DNA of 64,000 nucleotides from Nevskiales bacterium (GCA_028698335.1 JAQVDP010000007.1:171823-235822); one strand, 5' to 3'. Shown: positions 28,821 to 38,354, numbered from the stretch's first letter. A program made the numbers and translations. Notes: generated by a model not told the origin, from the letters alone.

Positions 28821-29273
28821 CTACTTGACGATCTTCCAGGTGCCGTCGGCCTGGCGGCACGCCGTCCCGTAGACGGTGTTCGGCTCACCGCCGACCTCGG
28901 CATCCATCGTGAACTCCCGGCACGGCCCCTGCGCGGTCTCGTAGGTCTTGGTCGGGGTGACGTTGTAGGCCACCTGCGTATCCGGATTGCGCCACGCGCT
29001 CGACTGGCCGCTGCGGTTGTACTCCATCGCCTGCGAGGTCCGGATCCGGTCCATCTCGTCCATGTGCCGGCCGATGTTGGCACCGACCTGCGAACCGACC
29101 AGTGCACCGAGGATGATCGCGACCGTGCGCCCCGTGCCCTTGCCGACCGCCGATCCCGCAGCCGCGCCGACCGCGCCGCCGAGCACGGCGCCGCTCTGTT
29201 CCTGGTTCATCGTGCATGCCGACACCGCCATTGCCAGCGCCAGCACCACCACCCCGATCGTTCTGCGAATCAT
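28821..29273 (-). CDS. glycine-zipper outer-membrane lipoprotein (17 kDa antigen-like)
   Basis: A 150-residue lipoprotein with lipobox VSAC (Cys about residue 20) and a glycine-zipper segment at about 28-68 (GAVLGGAVGAAAGSAVG, ILGALVGSQVGANIG) that packs as a membrane helix pair. The C-terminal half (about 85-150) has two cysteines and beta-type segments (YNVTPTKTYET, CREFTMDAEV, GTACRQADGTWKI). This is the arrangement of the rickettsial 17 kDa surface antigen family. A good GGAGAAAG ribosome binding site precedes ATG 29273; upstream in-frame sequence is Arg-rich and non-coding. Confidence 0.9.
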   Translation of the reverse strand: MIRRTIGVVVLALAMAVSACTMNQEQSGAVLGGAVGAAAGSAVGKGTGRTVAIILGALVGSQVGANIGRHMDEMDRIRTSQAMEYNRSGQSSAWRNPDTQVAYNVTPTKTYETAQGPCREFTMDAEVGGEPNTVYGTACRQADGTWKIVK

Positions 29274-29304
29274 TGTCTTTCTCCGCCACGCGCCCATACG
29301 GCGA

Positions 29305-29327
29305 CGCCGCAGGATGATCCTGCGGCG
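29305..29327. repeat. perfect 23-base inverted repeat (11-1-11)
   Basis: CGCCGCAGGAT and its exact complement flank a single central G. It lies 32 bases upstream of the glycine-zipper gene and 51 bases after the Mrr-like gene. It could be a terminator hairpin for the latter (no U-tract) or an operator for the former. Confidence 0.55.
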
Positions 29328-29377
29328 GCGGCGCCAACAATGACCCATATCAACGGGACGGCGGCGAGCGGCCGTGT

Positions 29378-30223
29378 TCAGGCCACCGGGCCGAGCCAGC
29401 GCGTACCGCATCCCCGGGCGCCGCCGCAGACCCAGGCCCCGGCCACGCCGTCACGGGCTGGCAGGCGCCGCATGCTGCGACCACAGCCGGGACAGGTCGG
29501 CGTCCGGTAGTCGCCGTCGGTTGCGGCGCGCCACAGCGCTTCGAACCGTGTGTCGTCCAGGGTGCGCAGCTGCGCCATCAGGCCGGCGGCATCGACCAGG
29601 CGCAGGTGCCGGTCCGCGGCGTAGGCGCGGGCTGCGTCGGTGAAGCCGCCAAGCCCGTAGAACAGCGCCAGCTTCGCGCCCTCATGCGCCGCCAGTGTCC
29701 ACAATGCGCGGACGTCGTCGAGTCCCGCCGGATACCCGCTTGCGATCCGGCATTGCGCCACCGCGAACAGCCGCGCCGGATCCCGCCGGTCGGCGATGCT
29801 GAGGCCGACGCCGCCGCTGGGCCCCGCGTTGAGACCCCGGGCCGGATAGCCCTTGGCCTGCCAGAATCCGACACAGAGGTCTTCCAGGCGTTTCCACTCG
29901 AGTTGCCGCAGCGCGTCGACGCCGGGCACAGCCGCTGCGACCGGGACCGGCATCCCGTCGGGGGGCACAAGACGCAGGACCGGCGCGCCGGACGCACTGG
30001 GCAGGACATCGGAGACCCGCGACCGCCGCACCAGCCGCAGCACCAGCGCGGCGATCAGCGCACACAGCACCAGCAGCACTCCCCAGCCGAGGAGATGGCC
30101 GACGATCGATACGAGACGCCGCTCGCCGCTGGGCACGATCAACAAGTACGCCAGCGACATCGCCAGCAGCCAGACCCCGACCTCGACCGGCGGCGCGCGT
30201 CGGTTGCGCCGTTTCCACCCCAT
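29378..30223 (-). CDS. membrane protein with degenerate Mrr-like nuclease domain and zinc ribbon
   Basis: A 281-residue protein. Two N-terminal membrane helices (about 15-32 and 43-63) precede an Mrr-cat-like domain (about 110-215; LEWKRLEDLCVGFWQAKGYPARG, AVAQCRI, then AHEGAKLALFYGLGGFTDAARAYA). The active-site signature is altered: where Mrr-type nucleases have a Gly-Asp/Gly-Gly-Ile-Asp loop and Gln-Cys-Lys, this reads GGVGLS and AQCRI. The C-terminus has a zinc ribbon (CPGCGRSMRRLP...CGGARGCG). Likely non-nucleolytic, or using unusual residues. ATG 30223 has a strong GGGGGACGGGA ribosome binding site. Confidence 0.75.
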   Translation of the reverse strand: MGWKRRNRRAPPVEVGVWLLAMSLAYLLIVPSGERRLVSIVGHLLGWGVLLVLCALIAALVLRLVRRSRVSDVLPSASGAPVLRLVPPDGMPVPVAAAVPGVDALRQLEWKRLEDLCVGFWQAKGYPARGLNAGPSGGVGLSIADRRDPARLFAVAQCRIASGYPAGLDDVRALWTLAAHEGAKLALFYGLGGFTDAARAYAADRHLRLVDAAGLMAQLRTLDDTRFEALWRAATDGDYRTPTCPGCGRSMRRLPARDGVAGAWVCGGARGCGTRWLGPVA

Positions 30224-30293
30224 TCCCGTCCCCCACGCGCCCAGGCGGGCAGCCATCGGGAATTTTACCAGCCCGCCATGCCGCGCAAGCGCG

Positions 30294-31355
30294 TCATCCG
30301 CCGTCGCGCAGGATTCCGGCCACCGCCTCGGAACGATAGAAGGGTTCGAGCTGCCGGCGGATCGCCGGCTCGAGCAGCTTCTTGCGCTGCAGCAGCTTGA
30401 TCACCCGCGGCAGGTAGCGCATCCCCTCGCCGATGATCATGTCCCGGGTCACGCCGATCTCCTCGAGCAGTTCGGTCAGTGAGGTCGAACCGTAGCGCTC
30501 GAACAGCGTATCGATGCCGCAGTCGATCAGCTCCTGATAGAACGGCGTGGTCCGCAGCTCGCGCCAGAACTCGTAGCCGGTCACGAACAGATCCTCGACG
30601 TCATCCGCGGAGATATCCTCGCGCAGGCTCGACAGCGGCGTGAACTTGCTACGATCCCAGATTTCGCGCGCCATGTCGCGCAGCGCATCGTCATTGAGAT
30701 GCCGGAGCACGAACTCGGCACTGCTGCGCGCGGTCGACCGCACACTGCGCTCGACGTAGCGGCGCAGGTTCTCGTCGATCGACGCCTCGAGTCCCGGACT
30801 GGCACGCGACACCATGCTCTTGCCGAACTTCATCACCGAGTTGGCGCCGGGGATCCCGCGCGTCAGCTCCGAGCTGCGTGCCAGATAGTCCTTGATGCCG
30901 TGGAACAGCAGATCGGTGGCGAAGGCGATGTACACCGGACTGGCAACCGCCTCGCGCACGATCTTCTCGCGCAGCGTCCGCAGCTCCACGAACTTGTCGA
31001 CGCTGTCCTCATAGCGCTGGTGGGTGACCAGATCGTTGGGCGTCGTCCGCTCGAAGACCGGATGCGCATGGATGCGCCGGGCGGTCAGGGCGATCAGTTC
31101 CGGAAGTCCGCCGGCCGGCTCCATCTCCACCGCGAACGCGCGCGCGGTGCGCTTGATCTGGGTCGGCGTGACCGCGTCCTTGAGCTTGAGCTGGCGGGCG
31201 TCGGCGAGGACCGCGTCGACCTCGCCCTCCAGCCAGGTCCGCAGCGCCGGCTCCGACAGACGCTCGACGACATGGCGGACATGCGCCTCGAGCAACGCAT
31301 CGGCCAATCCCTGTTCTCGGGTCGGCGGGGGGCTGGCGTTCGATTTTCGGTTCAT
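30294..31355 (-). CDS. conserved helical protein of unknown function
   Basis: A 353-residue, wholly alpha-helical cytoplasmic protein without membrane segments. I do not recognise the family. There are regularly spaced charged helices throughout (for example EEIGVTRDMIIGEGMRYLPRVI near the C-terminus) and a central stretch with many Arg/Ser pairs (SVRSTARSSAEFVLRHL). There is no catalytic motif. It lies upstream of the Mrr-like gene on the same strand with 70 bases between, so they may share a transcript. A role in nucleic-acid or membrane binding cannot be inferred from sequence alone. Confidence 0.7.
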   Translation of the reverse strand: MNRKSNASPPPTREQGLADALLEAHVRHVVERLSEPALRTWLEGEVDAVLADARQLKLKDAVTPTQIKRTARAFAVEMEPAGGLPELIALTARRIHAHPVFERTTPNDLVTHQRYEDSVDKFVELRTLREKIVREAVASPVYIAFATDLLFHGIKDYLARSSELTRGIPGANSVMKFGKSMVSRASPGLEASIDENLRRYVERSVRSTARSSAEFVLRHLNDDALRDMAREIWDRSKFTPLSSLREDISADDVEDLFVTGYEFWRELRTTPFYQELIDCGIDTLFERYGSTSLTELLEEIGVTRDMIIGEGMRYLPRVIKLLQRKKLLEPAIRRQLEPFYRSEAVAGILRDGG

Positions 31356-31460
31356 ATCTTGGGTCGGAGCTGCGGAACCCGAACGATACCCGTTTGCCGC
31401 CCCCGGGGCCTTGACCGCATTGCCGGTCGCGGCGGCGGCGGCGCCACCACGGCGGAGGCC

Positions 31461-33668
31461 TCAGCAACCGGTGGCCGGCGCGACGATCACCCGCGCATCG
31501 ATCGCGACGAGGCCCTTGTCCGCCGTCGCCACCAGCGGGTTGATGTCGAGTTCGGCGATCTCCGGCATGTCCTTCACCAGGTCCGAAATCCGCAACAGCA
31601 GGTCCGCCAGCCGCTCGCGATCGACCCTCGGGCGGCCGCGGGCGCCGTCGAGCAGCTTCTGCGCCCGGATTTCCCCGATCATGTCGAGCGCATCGCGTCG
31701 GCTCAACGGAATCAGGCGGAATGCGACGTCGCGATAGACCTCGACGAAGATCCCGCCGATGCCGACCATCAGCAGCGGGCCGAAATCCGGATCGCGGGTC
31801 ACCCCGACGATCAGTTCGGTGCCTTCGACCTGCTCCTCGACCGAATAGCCGCGAACGGTCGCGTGCGGCACCTCCGCCAGCACCCGCGCCCGCATCGCGG
31901 CACAGGCCTGACGGACGCCCACGGCGTCATGCACGCCGAGCGTGACCGCACCGACGTCCGACTTGTGCAGGACCTCCGGGCTGACGATCTTCAGTGCCAC
32001 CGGATAGCCGATCCGCTCGGCGCAGGCGACGGCGGCGTCGGCATCGGCCGCCACCGCCGACGCGTTGTAACGCACCCCGGCGGCATTGAGCAGCGCACGG
32101 GCCTGCGCCAGATCGAGCGCACCGCCGGCTGCGGGGCGGCCACCGGCCCGCAGTTGCGCACGCGCTGCGGCGACCCCCGAACCGTCCACAGCGTCGGCGC
32201 TCCCCATCACCGGCATGCTGCGCAGCCATTCACCGCGCCGCATCAGCGCCGCCATCGCGCCGACCGCGCGTTCGGGCGTATCGAACTCGGGAATGCCGCG
32301 CCGGTCGAGATGGCTGGCCACCGTGGTGCCGGCCTGCCCGAGAAAACTCGACACCACCGGAATCCGCCGCAGCTGCTCATGGTCGGAGCAGGCCGCGCAG
32401 GCATCGGCGATCGCCTGCGCCGAGCGCAGCGGATCGGTCATCGACTGCACCGTCAGAATCACCACGATGCCGTCGACCTCGGGCGCCGCACGCAGAATGC
32501 GCAGGGCATCGCGATACCGCTCCGGCGTGGCGTCGCCGATGATGTCGACCGGATTGCCGTGCGACCACACCGTCGGCAACACCCGGTCGAGCGCGGCGCG
32601 GGTTTGCGGCGAGAGCGTCGCGAGCTCCAGCCCCTGACGACTGGCTTCGTCGGCGCAGAGCACGCCGGGTCCGCCGGCGTTGGTCAACACCGCCAGACGC
32701 TTGCCCGGAGCCGGCGGCTGCGCCGCGAGCGCACGGGCCCAGGCCATGAAGTCGCCGATCGACTGCGCCTGCAGCACACCGGCCTGGGCGAACGCGGCCG
32801 TGTACGCCGCCTGCGATCCGGCGATGCTGCCGGTATGGCTGGACGCGGCGCGCGCGCCCGCGGCCGAAACGCCGCCCTTGAGCGCGACGACCGGCTTGCA
32901 GCGCGCGACCTCCGCCATCGCGTCGAACACCGCATGCGGCTGGCTGAAGGCCTCGACATACAGGGCGATCGCCTGCGTGGCGCGGTCGGCGGCGAGCCAG
33001 CGCAGCATCTCGGAGTCGTCGACGTCCGCCTTGTCGCCCAGCGACACCACCGCCGACAGCCCGAACCCCTCGTTCTCGGCGTAGCTGACGATCCCGGACA
33101 CCAGCGCGCCGGACTGGCTGAGCAGCCCGATGCCGCCGGCGGCCGGGGTTGCCGCGGCGAAGCTCGCGTTGAGTCCGATCGCGGGGCGGATCAGCCCCAG
33201 GCAGTTCGGGCCGATGATGCGGATGCCGGCCGCGCGCGCCGCCCGCATCATCGCCTGCTGCAATTCGATGCCGGCCGCGCCGCTCTCGGCGAAGCCAGCG
33301 GAAATCACGATCGCGGCGCGCACCCCGCACCTGCCGGCTTCCGCGATCAGGGCGGGAATCGCCGGCGCCGGGATGCAGACGATCATCAGATCCACCGGCG
33401 CCCCGATCTCGCCGAGACTGCGGAACGCGCGCAGACCCAGGATCTCGCCGCCCGCGGCGTTGACCGGGTAGATCGGCCCGCCGAACGCCGCGGTCGGATC
33501 GCCGTGCCCGAGCAGATTGCTCAGCACCGCATGGCCGACGGACTCCGGTCGCGCGCTCGCACCGACCAGCGCCAGCGATCGCGGCGCAAAGAAGCTGTCG
33601 AGCAGCTGCGTCCGGTCGGATCGCTCCGCCGGCATCTCGGACGCCCGCCTCGGCTCGGTCTGCGTCAT
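31461..33668 (-). CDS. ADP-forming acyl-CoA synthetase (fused CoA-binding and ATP-grasp subunits)
   Basis: A 735-residue fused acyl-CoA synthetase of the acetate-CoA ligase (ADP-forming) family, without the GNAT domain of protein acyltransferase Pat. Domains in order: CoA-binding Rossmann domain (ALVGASARPESVGHAV, about residue 33), succinyl-CoA-synthetase-like region (IGLLSQSGALVSGI), the catalytic phospho-His loop (ASSHTGSIAGS), and an ATP-grasp domain from about 510. It interconverts an acyl-CoA plus ADP with acid plus ATP; the acyl group is unknown. It starts two bases after the upstream TonB-dependent receptor's stop, so the two are co-transcribed. Confidence 0.92.
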   Translation of the reverse strand: MTQTEPRRASEMPAERSDRTQLLDSFFAPRSLALVGASARPESVGHAVLSNLLGHGDPTAAFGGPIYPVNAAGGEILGLRAFRSLGEIGAPVDLMIVCIPAPAIPALIAEAGRCGVRAAIVISAGFAESGAAGIELQQAMMRAARAAGIRIIGPNCLGLIRPAIGLNASFAAATPAAGGIGLLSQSGALVSGIVSYAENEGFGLSAVVSLGDKADVDDSEMLRWLAADRATQAIALYVEAFSQPHAVFDAMAEVARCKPVVALKGGVSAAGARAASSHTGSIAGSQAAYTAAFAQAGVLQAQSIGDFMAWARALAAQPPAPGKRLAVLTNAGGPGVLCADEASRQGLELATLSPQTRAALDRVLPTVWSHGNPVDIIGDATPERYRDALRILRAAPEVDGIVVILTVQSMTDPLRSAQAIADACAACSDHEQLRRIPVVSSFLGQAGTTVASHLDRRGIPEFDTPERAVGAMAALMRRGEWLRSMPVMGSADAVDGSGVAAARAQLRAGGRPAAGGALDLAQARALLNAAGVRYNASAVAADADAAVACAERIGYPVALKIVSPEVLHKSDVGAVTLGVHDAVGVRQACAAMRARVLAEVPHATVRGYSVEEQVEGTELIVGVTRDPDFGPLLMVGIGGIFVEVYRDVAFRLIPLSRRDALDMIGEIRAQKLLDGARGRPRVDRERLADLLLRISDLVKDMPEIAELDINPLVATADKGLVAIDARVIVAPATGC

Positions 33669-33670
33669 GC

Positions 33671-36232
33671 TCAGTACCAGTTCGCCTGCAGCGAGGCGGT
33701 CCAGCTGCGCAGCGGAATCTGCTGCGCAACGTAAGTGTTGGCGAACACGCTGTGATCCATCACCAGATCCAGGGCGCGCTCGTCGGTCAGATTCTGCCCG
33801 GCCAGCACCAGCGCCCAGCGTCCGTCCTCGGCGCCGATCACGACGCGGGTCCCGAGCAGCCAGTATCCGTCCTGGAACGTCCGCGGATCGAGATCGGTCG
33901 CCGAGTACTGGTCGCCACGGTAGCTGAAATCGACGGTCCACTGCAGGCCGACATCGCGGGTCCACGGCAGCGGCAGGCTCAGGGTCGGCGACAGCGAGGC
34001 CGACACCGTCGGCGCGTTGGCCAGGGTCTTGCCGGTCAGGTCCTGGGTTTCCTGATTGCCGGCGGACTGCGCCTCGGTCGGCGGCGCGTTCGGGTAGCTC
34101 AGATAGGTCGCGCGGCTCCAGCCCGCGGACAGATCGACCGACAACCACTCCCACGGCGGCAGCCATCGCAGATCCGCCTCGACGCCCTGGAGTCGCGCCT
34201 CGGCGGCGTTGCGGACCTGATACGAGAAACCGGTGAAGTCGACGACCTGGAGATTGTCGATGTCGGTCCGGTACACGGTGGCATTGAAGGTCAGCGTGCG
34301 GTCGAGCAACCGGCTCTTGATGCCGGCCTCCCAGCTCTGCGCACGCTCGGCCTCGAACTCCAGATTGTCCTCAGACTCCGCAGTGGCGTTGAAACCACCG
34401 CCCTTGAAACCGCGGGTCCAGGTCAGGAACGAGGCGATCGCGTCGGACCAGTCGTACTGCAGGCCGAGCTTCGGCGACAGGTCGCTCTCGGTGCGGCGCA
34501 CCGAGCTCGCGAACGGGCTGGCGCCGACCACCGCCGAAACAATGCCGAGGCCGACCCGCTCGACATCGAAATCGGCGGTCTTGCGATCCTGCCCGTAGCG
34601 CAGCCCGGCGATGATCGACCACGGATCGGCGACATGCCAGGTCGCCTGCCCGAACACCGCGACGCTGCGGGTCTCCTGTTCGAAGCCGCGCAGCAGGCGG
34701 TCGTTGATCGCCACGCCCGGCAGCGGCGGGAACGCGTCGAGCAGCTCGCCGATCAGATTGACCGTCGGCAGCCCCAGCGCCTCGAGACCGGCGTTGCTGG
34801 CGACGAAGGGCAGCAGGTCCTCACCGGCGATCGTGTCGAGATGGCTGCTCATGTCGGACTGCAGCGCGTACAGACCGGCGACGAACTGGACGTCCCCACC
34901 GAACCCGAACAGGCTGTCGGCCTGCGCCGCGCCGCGCAGCTCGACCGAGTCCTGCGCGTAGTCGACACCGAAATCGGTGGTGATCAGATCGGCGGGGCTG
35001 ACGTCGATGTCGATGATCGTCGCCAGATCGAATGCGGCGTGGCCGACCACCGCCGTGCCGACGACGTCGCGCAGCCCCCACAGATCGCCGGCATCGTAGT
35101 CGACGACGGCCCGGGTCAGGTCGGAGTCCCGCTCCACGTAGCCGGGGACGTCGAAGGCGGTATGCGCGTCGAACGGATCGTCCTCGGTGCGCGCGTCATA
35201 GCGCTGCGCAAAACGCAGCACGTCGGGATCGGCCGCATAGAGCTGCCAGGGCGCATAGTCGACCGAGGTGGTCGAGTACTGGCTCGACAGCCGCAGCGTC
35301 CAGCGGTCACCCGGGTGCGCGAGCAGCTTGACCCGCGCCGCGCTCTGTTCGAGCGAGCCTTCCTTGCGGCCCAGCGTCGAGTTGTCGATGTCGCCCTCGC
35401 GGTCCCAGTACACGCCGGCGAGGCGGCTGTAGAGGCCGTCGTGGAGCGGCACGCTGGCGGCGGCCTCGATGCGGCGCTGCTGCGGCTGGCCGTAGGTCGC
35501 CAGCAGCGAGCCCTCGACGATGTCCTGCGGCTCCGCCGACGCGAACGTGATCACGCCGGCGATCGTGTTCTTGCCGAACAGGGTGCCCTGCGGTCCGCGC
35601 AGCACCTCGATGCGTTCGATGTCGAACAGGCCATCCGGGATGAACTCCGGGCGGCCCAGCGCCAGATCGTCGAACACCAGACCGACCGCCGACTCGAAAC
35701 CGACGTTGTCGGTCTCGGTCGCGAAGCCGCGGATACCGATCACCGGCGCCTGCGGATCGATGTCGATCTCGACGTTGGCGACCAGATTCTCCAGCCCGCC
35801 GGCGTCGAAGGTCCCGGCCTGCTTGAGCGTATCGCCGTCGAGCGCACTGACCGAGATCGGGACGTCGTGCAGACTCTGCGCGGTCTTCTGCGCGGTGACG
35901 ACGATCTCCTCGATCTGGCGCGGCGGCGGCGCGGCCGGCGCGTCGGCCGGTTCCGGCTCGGACAGCGGCTCGACCGCGATCGTCGACAGGTCTTCGGCCG
36001 CGGGCCCCGGTCCGGAGTCCGCCGTGTCCTGCTGCTGCGTCACCGCGGCGCCATGTGCCGGGGCCGGTGCCGATTCGGCGGGCGCATCGGCGAACAGGAA
36101 ATCCAGTGCATCGTCTTCGGCGCATGCCGCCCCGCACACGCTCCCGAGCAGAAGCACCGCGATGGCCATGGGGGTCCGGCGGAACGCGCCGCAGAGGGGG
36201 TTTTGGATCATCGGAAAAATCAGGCGGACCAT
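33671..36232 (-). CDS. TonB-dependent outer-membrane receptor (sphingomonad type)
   Basis: An 853-residue TonB-dependent receptor. After a signal peptide (ending near Ala-Cys-Ala, residue 38) and an acidic Ala/Pro-rich linker comes a TonB box (IEEIVVTAQK, about residue 106), the plug domain (QSLHDVPISVSALDG, GFATETDNVGFE) and a 22-strand barrel ending in aromatic residues (NWY). The plug signature is typical of the large sphingomonad/Nevskiales receptors that import varied organic compounds as well as iron complexes. The substrate is unknown; the downstream ADP-forming acyl-CoA synthetase suggests a carboxylic acid. The start is uncertain (36232, 36211 or 36169). Confidence 0.93.
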   Translation of the reverse strand: MVRLIFPMIQNPLCGAFRRTPMAIAVLLLGSVCGAACAEDDALDFLFADAPAESAPAPAHGAAVTQQQDTADSGPGPAAEDLSTIAVEPLSEPEPADAPAAPPPRQIEEIVVTAQKTAQSLHDVPISVSALDGDTLKQAGTFDAGGLENLVANVEIDIDPQAPVIGIRGFATETDNVGFESAVGLVFDDLALGRPEFIPDGLFDIERIEVLRGPQGTLFGKNTIAGVITFASAEPQDIVEGSLLATYGQPQQRRIEAAASVPLHDGLYSRLAGVYWDREGDIDNSTLGRKEGSLEQSAARVKLLAHPGDRWTLRLSSQYSTTSVDYAPWQLYAADPDVLRFAQRYDARTEDDPFDAHTAFDVPGYVERDSDLTRAVVDYDAGDLWGLRDVVGTAVVGHAAFDLATIIDIDVSPADLITTDFGVDYAQDSVELRGAAQADSLFGFGGDVQFVAGLYALQSDMSSHLDTIAGEDLLPFVASNAGLEALGLPTVNLIGELLDAFPPLPGVAINDRLLRGFEQETRSVAVFGQATWHVADPWSIIAGLRYGQDRKTADFDVERVGLGIVSAVVGASPFASSVRRTESDLSPKLGLQYDWSDAIASFLTWTRGFKGGGFNATAESEDNLEFEAERAQSWEAGIKSRLLDRTLTFNATVYRTDIDNLQVVDFTGFSYQVRNAAEARLQGVEADLRWLPPWEWLSVDLSAGWSRATYLSYPNAPPTEAQSAGNQETQDLTGKTLANAPTVSASLSPTLSLPLPWTRDVGLQWTVDFSYRGDQYSATDLDPRTFQDGYWLLGTRVVIGAEDGRWALVLAGQNLTDERALDLVMDHSVFANTYVAQQIPLRSWTASLQANWY

Positions 36233-36508
36233 CGACGGTCAGAACGAAATGAGCCGGAATGCACGAGCAAGCATCGCGCCAGCGCCGCGGCGCCGCCACC
36301 ATCCGGCGCGGCACCCTGGCACGACGTCCGCCAGGCACGCGCCACTGCTTGCGGATGTTAGCGATGATACGTGACAGCTCCAGCCGGTACGGCCCCGAAG
36401 ATGCCGTGGGACGATCCCGACTCCGAACCCCGGCTTTTCCCTCAGGACGCCCCGCCGGCCGCGTGCTAGCGTCGCCCGTCGTCCACACCATCAGACCCAG
36501 TACGCACG

Positions 36509-38323
36509 ATGAACGCTCGCCTCCTGCGGCAATTCGCCCCCGCCCTTGTTCTCGCCTGCTCGACCGCGCTGCCGGGATGCGCGCTCCTCGAGCGCCCGCA
36601 GCCGGAGCCGCAGCAGGCCGTCACCCCGGCCGAACTCCAGCAGACCTTCGACGCCTACTGGCAGGCCTACCTGAAGCTCAGCCCGCTGGAAGCGACCTTC
36701 GTCGGCGACGCGCGCTACAACGACCAGCTGCCGAACTTCCTGTCCGCCGAATACCGTGACCGGCAGCAGGCTTTCGAGCGCGAATGGCTGGCCCGGATCG
36801 AGGCAATCGACACGTCCGCGCTGAACGACCAGGACCGCCTCAGCGTCGAAATCTTCAAGCACGACCGCAAGATCGCGATCGAAGGCGAACAGTTTCCCGA
36901 TCACCTGATCCCGCTCGACCAGTTCTACAACTTCGCCGGCCTGCTCGCGCAGCTCGGCTCCGGCACTTCGGCACAACCGTTCGCAACCGTGGCCGACTAC
37001 GACAACTGGCTCAAGCGCGCCGGGCAGATCCCGGCCCTGTTCGACCAGGCCATCGCCAACATGCGCGAAGGCATGCAGGCCGGCGTCGTGCAGCCGAAGA
37101 TCCTGATGGAGCGCGCGCTCGGCCAGCTCGACGCGCTGACGCCCGAGGATCCGACTCAGAGCCTGTTCTACAAACCGGTCGGCGCGATGCCCGACAGCTT
37201 CACGCCGGCGGATCGCGAACGCCTGACGGCGGCCTATACCGCGATGATCCGCGAGCAGATCAACCCGGCGTATCGCAAGCTCGCCGACTTCGTACGTGAC
37301 GAATACCTGCCGCATTGCCGCGACAGCGCCGGCCTCGGCGCGTTGCCGGGCGGCGACCAGTGGTATGCGTACAACGTGCGCCGCATCACCACCACCGACC
37401 TGACGCCCGCACAGATCCACCAGATCGGCCTCGACGAGGTCGAGCGCATTCACGCCGAGATGCACAAGGTCATCGCCGGGCTCGGCTTCAAGGGCGACCT
37501 GCACGCGTTCTTCAAATTCCTGCAGACCGACAAGCGCTTCGAGTTCGCCAGCGAGGACGCGCTGCTGGCCGCGTACAACGGCCTGCGCGAGCGCGTCGAC
37601 GCCGGAGTGCCGAAGCTGTTCGCGGTGACCCCGAAGGCCGGCTTCGAGATCCGCCCGGTCGAGCCGTTCCGCGCCAAGTCCGCCGCCGGCGGCTCCTACA
37701 TGAGCCCGTCCGAGGACGGTTCGCGCCCGGGGATCTTCTACGTCAACACCTATGACCTGCCGACGCGCAAGACCTGGGACATGGAGGATCTCTACCTGCA
37801 CGAGGCGATCCCGGGCCACCATTTCCAGCTCGCGATCCAGCAGGAGCTCGATGGCGTTCCGGCGTTCCGGCGCTTCGGCGGAGTCACCGCGTTCATCGAG
37901 GGCTGGGCGCTGTACACCGAGTCGCTGGGTGAACAGCTCGGCGTCTACCAGGATCCGTACAGCTACTTCGGCTATCTGCAGAACGAGCTGTGGCGCGCGA
38001 TCCGGCTCGTCGTCGACACCGGCCTGCACTCGAAGGGCTGGACGCGCGAGCAGGTCATCGAATACATGCTCGCCAACTCGGCCGAGAGCGAGACGCAGTC
38101 GGTCGCCGAAGCCGAGCGCTACATGGCGATCCCCGGCCAGGCGCTGGCGTACAAGATCGGCCAGCTGCGGATCAAGGCACTGCGCGACAAGGCCGCCGCG
38201 GCGCTGGGCGATCGCTTCGACATTCGCGAGTTCCACACCCAGGTGCTGAAGGACGGCGCGGTGCCGCTGGACATCCTCGAGCGCAAGATCGACCGCTGGG
38301 TCGCCGACCAGAAGGCCGCCTGA
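36509..38323 (+). CDS. DUF885 family metallopeptidase, lipoprotein
   Basis: A 604-residue DUF885 protein, a gluzincin-like metallopeptidase family. The zinc motif HEAIPGHH (HExxxGH) is at about residues 431-438, followed by the family's GWALYTE motif near 470 and ESETQSVAEAERYMAIPGQALAYKIG near 530. A signal peptide with a lipobox (LPGCA, Cys about residue 27) places it in the envelope. These proteins are usually described as possible oligopeptidases; the natural substrate is unknown. It stands alone, followed 31 bases later by arfB. Confidence 0.93.
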   Translation: MNARLLRQFAPALVLACSTALPGCALLERPQPEPQQAVTPAELQQTFDAYWQAYLKLSPLEATFVGDARYNDQLPNFLSAEYRDRQQAFEREWLARIEAIDTSALNDQDRLSVEIFKHDRKIAIEGEQFPDHLIPLDQFYNFAGLLAQLGSGTSAQPFATVADYDNWLKRAGQIPALFDQAIANMREGMQAGVVQPKILMERALGQLDALTPEDPTQSLFYKPVGAMPDSFTPADRERLTAAYTAMIREQINPAYRKLADFVRDEYLPHCRDSAGLGALPGGDQWYAYNVRRITTTDLTPAQIHQIGLDEVERIHAEMHKVIAGLGFKGDLHAFFKFLQTDKRFEFASEDALLAAYNGLRERVDAGVPKLFAVTPKAGFEIRPVEPFRAKSAAGGSYMSPSEDGSRPGIFYVNTYDLPTRKTWDMEDLYLHEAIPGHHFQLAIQQELDGVPAFRRFGGVTAFIEGWALYTESLGEQLGVYQDPYSYFGYLQNELWRAIRLVVDTGLHSKGWTREQVIEYMLANSAESETQSVAEAERYMAIPGQALAYKIGQLRIKALRDKAAAALGDRFDIREFHTQVLKDGAVPLDILERKIDRWVADQKAA

Positions 38324-38354
38324 GGCGACGGCCGCGCCGCGCTGCCCGCCGATC

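Noticed and set aside
29378..31355. two-gene restriction or defence system (Mrr-like plus helical protein)
   Set aside because: The nuclease residues are missing, no modification gene is present, and the neighbours are housekeeping. Listed as separate unknowns.
30699..33734. 1011-residue plus-strand open frame
   Set aside because: Antisense to the helical protein and the acyl-CoA synthetase, both of which have clear domains.
33752..36361. 869-residue plus-strand open frame
   Set aside because: Antisense to the TonB receptor; no recognisable domain.
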